A stretch of 6,022 bases of DNA from Spirochaetales bacterium (lineage in GTDB: Bacteria; Spirochaetota; Spirochaetia; ARS1246): assembly GCA_018644745.1 (NCBI GenBank), contig JABGPX010000306.1, positions 1-6,022 on the forward strand. Reading direction: 5' to 3'. How positions within the stretch are numbered: position 1 is the first letter of the stretch; every line of letters begins with the position of its first letter. Both the position numbers and the translations under genes were made by a program. The notes under the pieces are model-generated. The model did no database searches, was not told where the DNA came from, and worked only from the letters and a program-made list of their open reading frames with translations. Of the stretch, positions 5,420 to 6,022 are shown in pieces.

Positions 5420-5743
5420 ATGGGAAAAGAAAAAAGTCTAAATAGCGGACCCTCAAAAGTGGAAAGCGAGACTGGAATAGTAGCAATTGAGCGAACGCCA
5501 TCGGGTAAAAGCTTCGTGCTTGTCGTCCGGAATCAGCGGAAAATCCTTGATAAAAATGAAATGACTCATCTTATCAATATTGCTCACGACGCCGGCGATC
5601 AGCGGGAAGGCGCCATCCGACTGCTTCGGTGGCTGAACGGGCACCGCGATGACGTTGTCCTAGACGGAGGACTTTCGGGCAAAGATAAGGCCATATTTGA
5701 ATTGTACACGCTGCTTCGGACCAGATTCGTTATTTCCTCATAG
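5420..5743 (+). CDS. Unrecognised 107-residue protein
   Basis: I do not recognise this protein. The start ATG has AGGG (5410-5413) 6 bases upstream, and the whole frame is used with ordinary composition. The sequence is soluble-looking, without signal peptide or membrane segment: a charged N-terminus (about residues 1-16), a likely beta-hairpin (GIVAIERTPSGKSFVLVV), a helix with NEMTHLINIAHDAGDQREGA and LLRWLNGHRDD, then a C-terminal helix ending in LLRTRFVISS. A TTGACA hexamer lies at 5389-5394, but I see no well-spaced -10 partner. It is divergent from the higBA remnant and converges on the next fic gene with only 3 bases between the stops. It may be a small cargo or partner gene of the surrounding toxin-antitoxin cluster, but no function should be assigned. 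Confidence 0.6.
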   Translation: MGKEKSLNSGPSKVESETGIVAIERTPSGKSFVLVVRNQRKILDKNEMTHLINIAHDAGDQREGAIRLLRWLNGHRDDVVLDGGLSGKDKAIFELYTLLRTRFVISS

Positions 5744-5746
5744 TGT

Positions 5747-6022
5747 TCAGTCACTCGGTAACTCTGTACCGCGACCTATGATCTCGATATAGCTCGCATA
5801 GCTGAACAGCCGGTTACGCTTCTGCGCGGTGATCTCTTTTACGATGCTGAGTTGTTCCAGGCGGCTGAGCGCTCTATTGGCCGTAGCCGATGTGATGCCC
5901 GTCTTTTCTGCAAGTAAGCCAGAGGTGGCGATAGGGTGCTCCATGAGCGCCCTATGAACCTGCAGGGCGGAAATCGCCGCTCGTCCGATCCCAGAGATCT
6001 TTTCCCGATCTTGGTTTGCCAG
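5747..6022 (-). CDS. C-terminal end of a second Fic-family protein (runs off the right edge)
   Basis: The last 91 residues of a protein whose frame is open to the window end; the methionine at 5944 is internal, not a start. The residues read LANQDREKISGIGRAAISAL at the edge, then a winged-helix segment: HPIATSGLLAEKTGITSATA, NRALSRLEQLSIVKEIT, then AQKRNRLFSYASYIEIIGRG and TEL near the end. This pattern (paired TxxTA recognition helix, GIVxEIT-like turn, KRNRxFxYxxY, GTE close to the end) is the characteristic C-terminal winged helix of the long Fic proteins of the SoFic type. The catalytic HxFx(D/E)GNGR motif would lie beyond the window, so activity cannot be judged. This is a different Fic subfamily from the one at 1732-2652, whose DNA-binding tail is MerR-like. 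Confidence 0.87.
   Translation of the reverse strand: MANQDREKISGIGRAAISALQVHRALMEHPIATSGLLAEKTGITSATANRALSRLEQLSIVKEITAQKRNRLFSYASYIEIIGRGTELPSD

Overview
This 6,022-base window is a piece of a bacterial chromosome, most likely from an uncultured or environmental bacterium. It joins a carbohydrate-degradation locus (left, about 1-3.7 kb) to a dense toxin-antitoxin/Fic cluster (right, about 3.9-6.0 kb). Nothing identifies the taxon firmly. The two unusual glycoside-hydrolase-like proteins resemble those abundant in Planctomycetes/Verrucomicrobia/Lentisphaerae-type bacteria, but that is a weak inference. There are no RNA genes, no CRISPR array, and no recognisable transposase or integrase.

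Left half, all on the + strand. A clan GH-D (alpha-galactosidase-like) glycoside hydrolase is open to the left edge and therefore lacks its N-terminus. It is followed by a complete Fic-family protein with its own inhibitory motif and a C-terminal MerR/excisionase-type helix-turn-helix, then by a GH43-like five-bladed beta-propeller hydrolase. The fic gene is visibly more AT-rich than both neighbours. It sits exactly between two genes that would otherwise look like one sugar-degradation operon, so it reads as an insertion.

Right half. A hicB-hicA pair (+ strand, 4-base overlap) converges on a higA antitoxin gene (- strand). The toxin gene expected just upstream of higA is present but broken. 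Its N-terminal 56 codons and its last 13 codons are both readable, but about 70 bp between them, coding for the conserved core strands of the RelE/HigB fold, are gone and the reading frame has shifted. A strong sigma70-like promoter remains in front of the broken toxin gene, placed so that the transcript would be essentially leaderless. Beyond it lies a divergent unrecognised 107-residue protein gene. Three bases after that gene's stop, and convergent with it, is the 3' end of a second Fic-family gene that runs off the right edge.

Taken together, the two hydrolases probably act on galactoside- and arabinoside/xyloside-type sugars inside the cell (substrate inferred only). The right half is an accumulation zone for small toxin-antitoxin genes in different states: intact HicBA, decayed HigBA with an orphan antitoxin, and Fic proteins.
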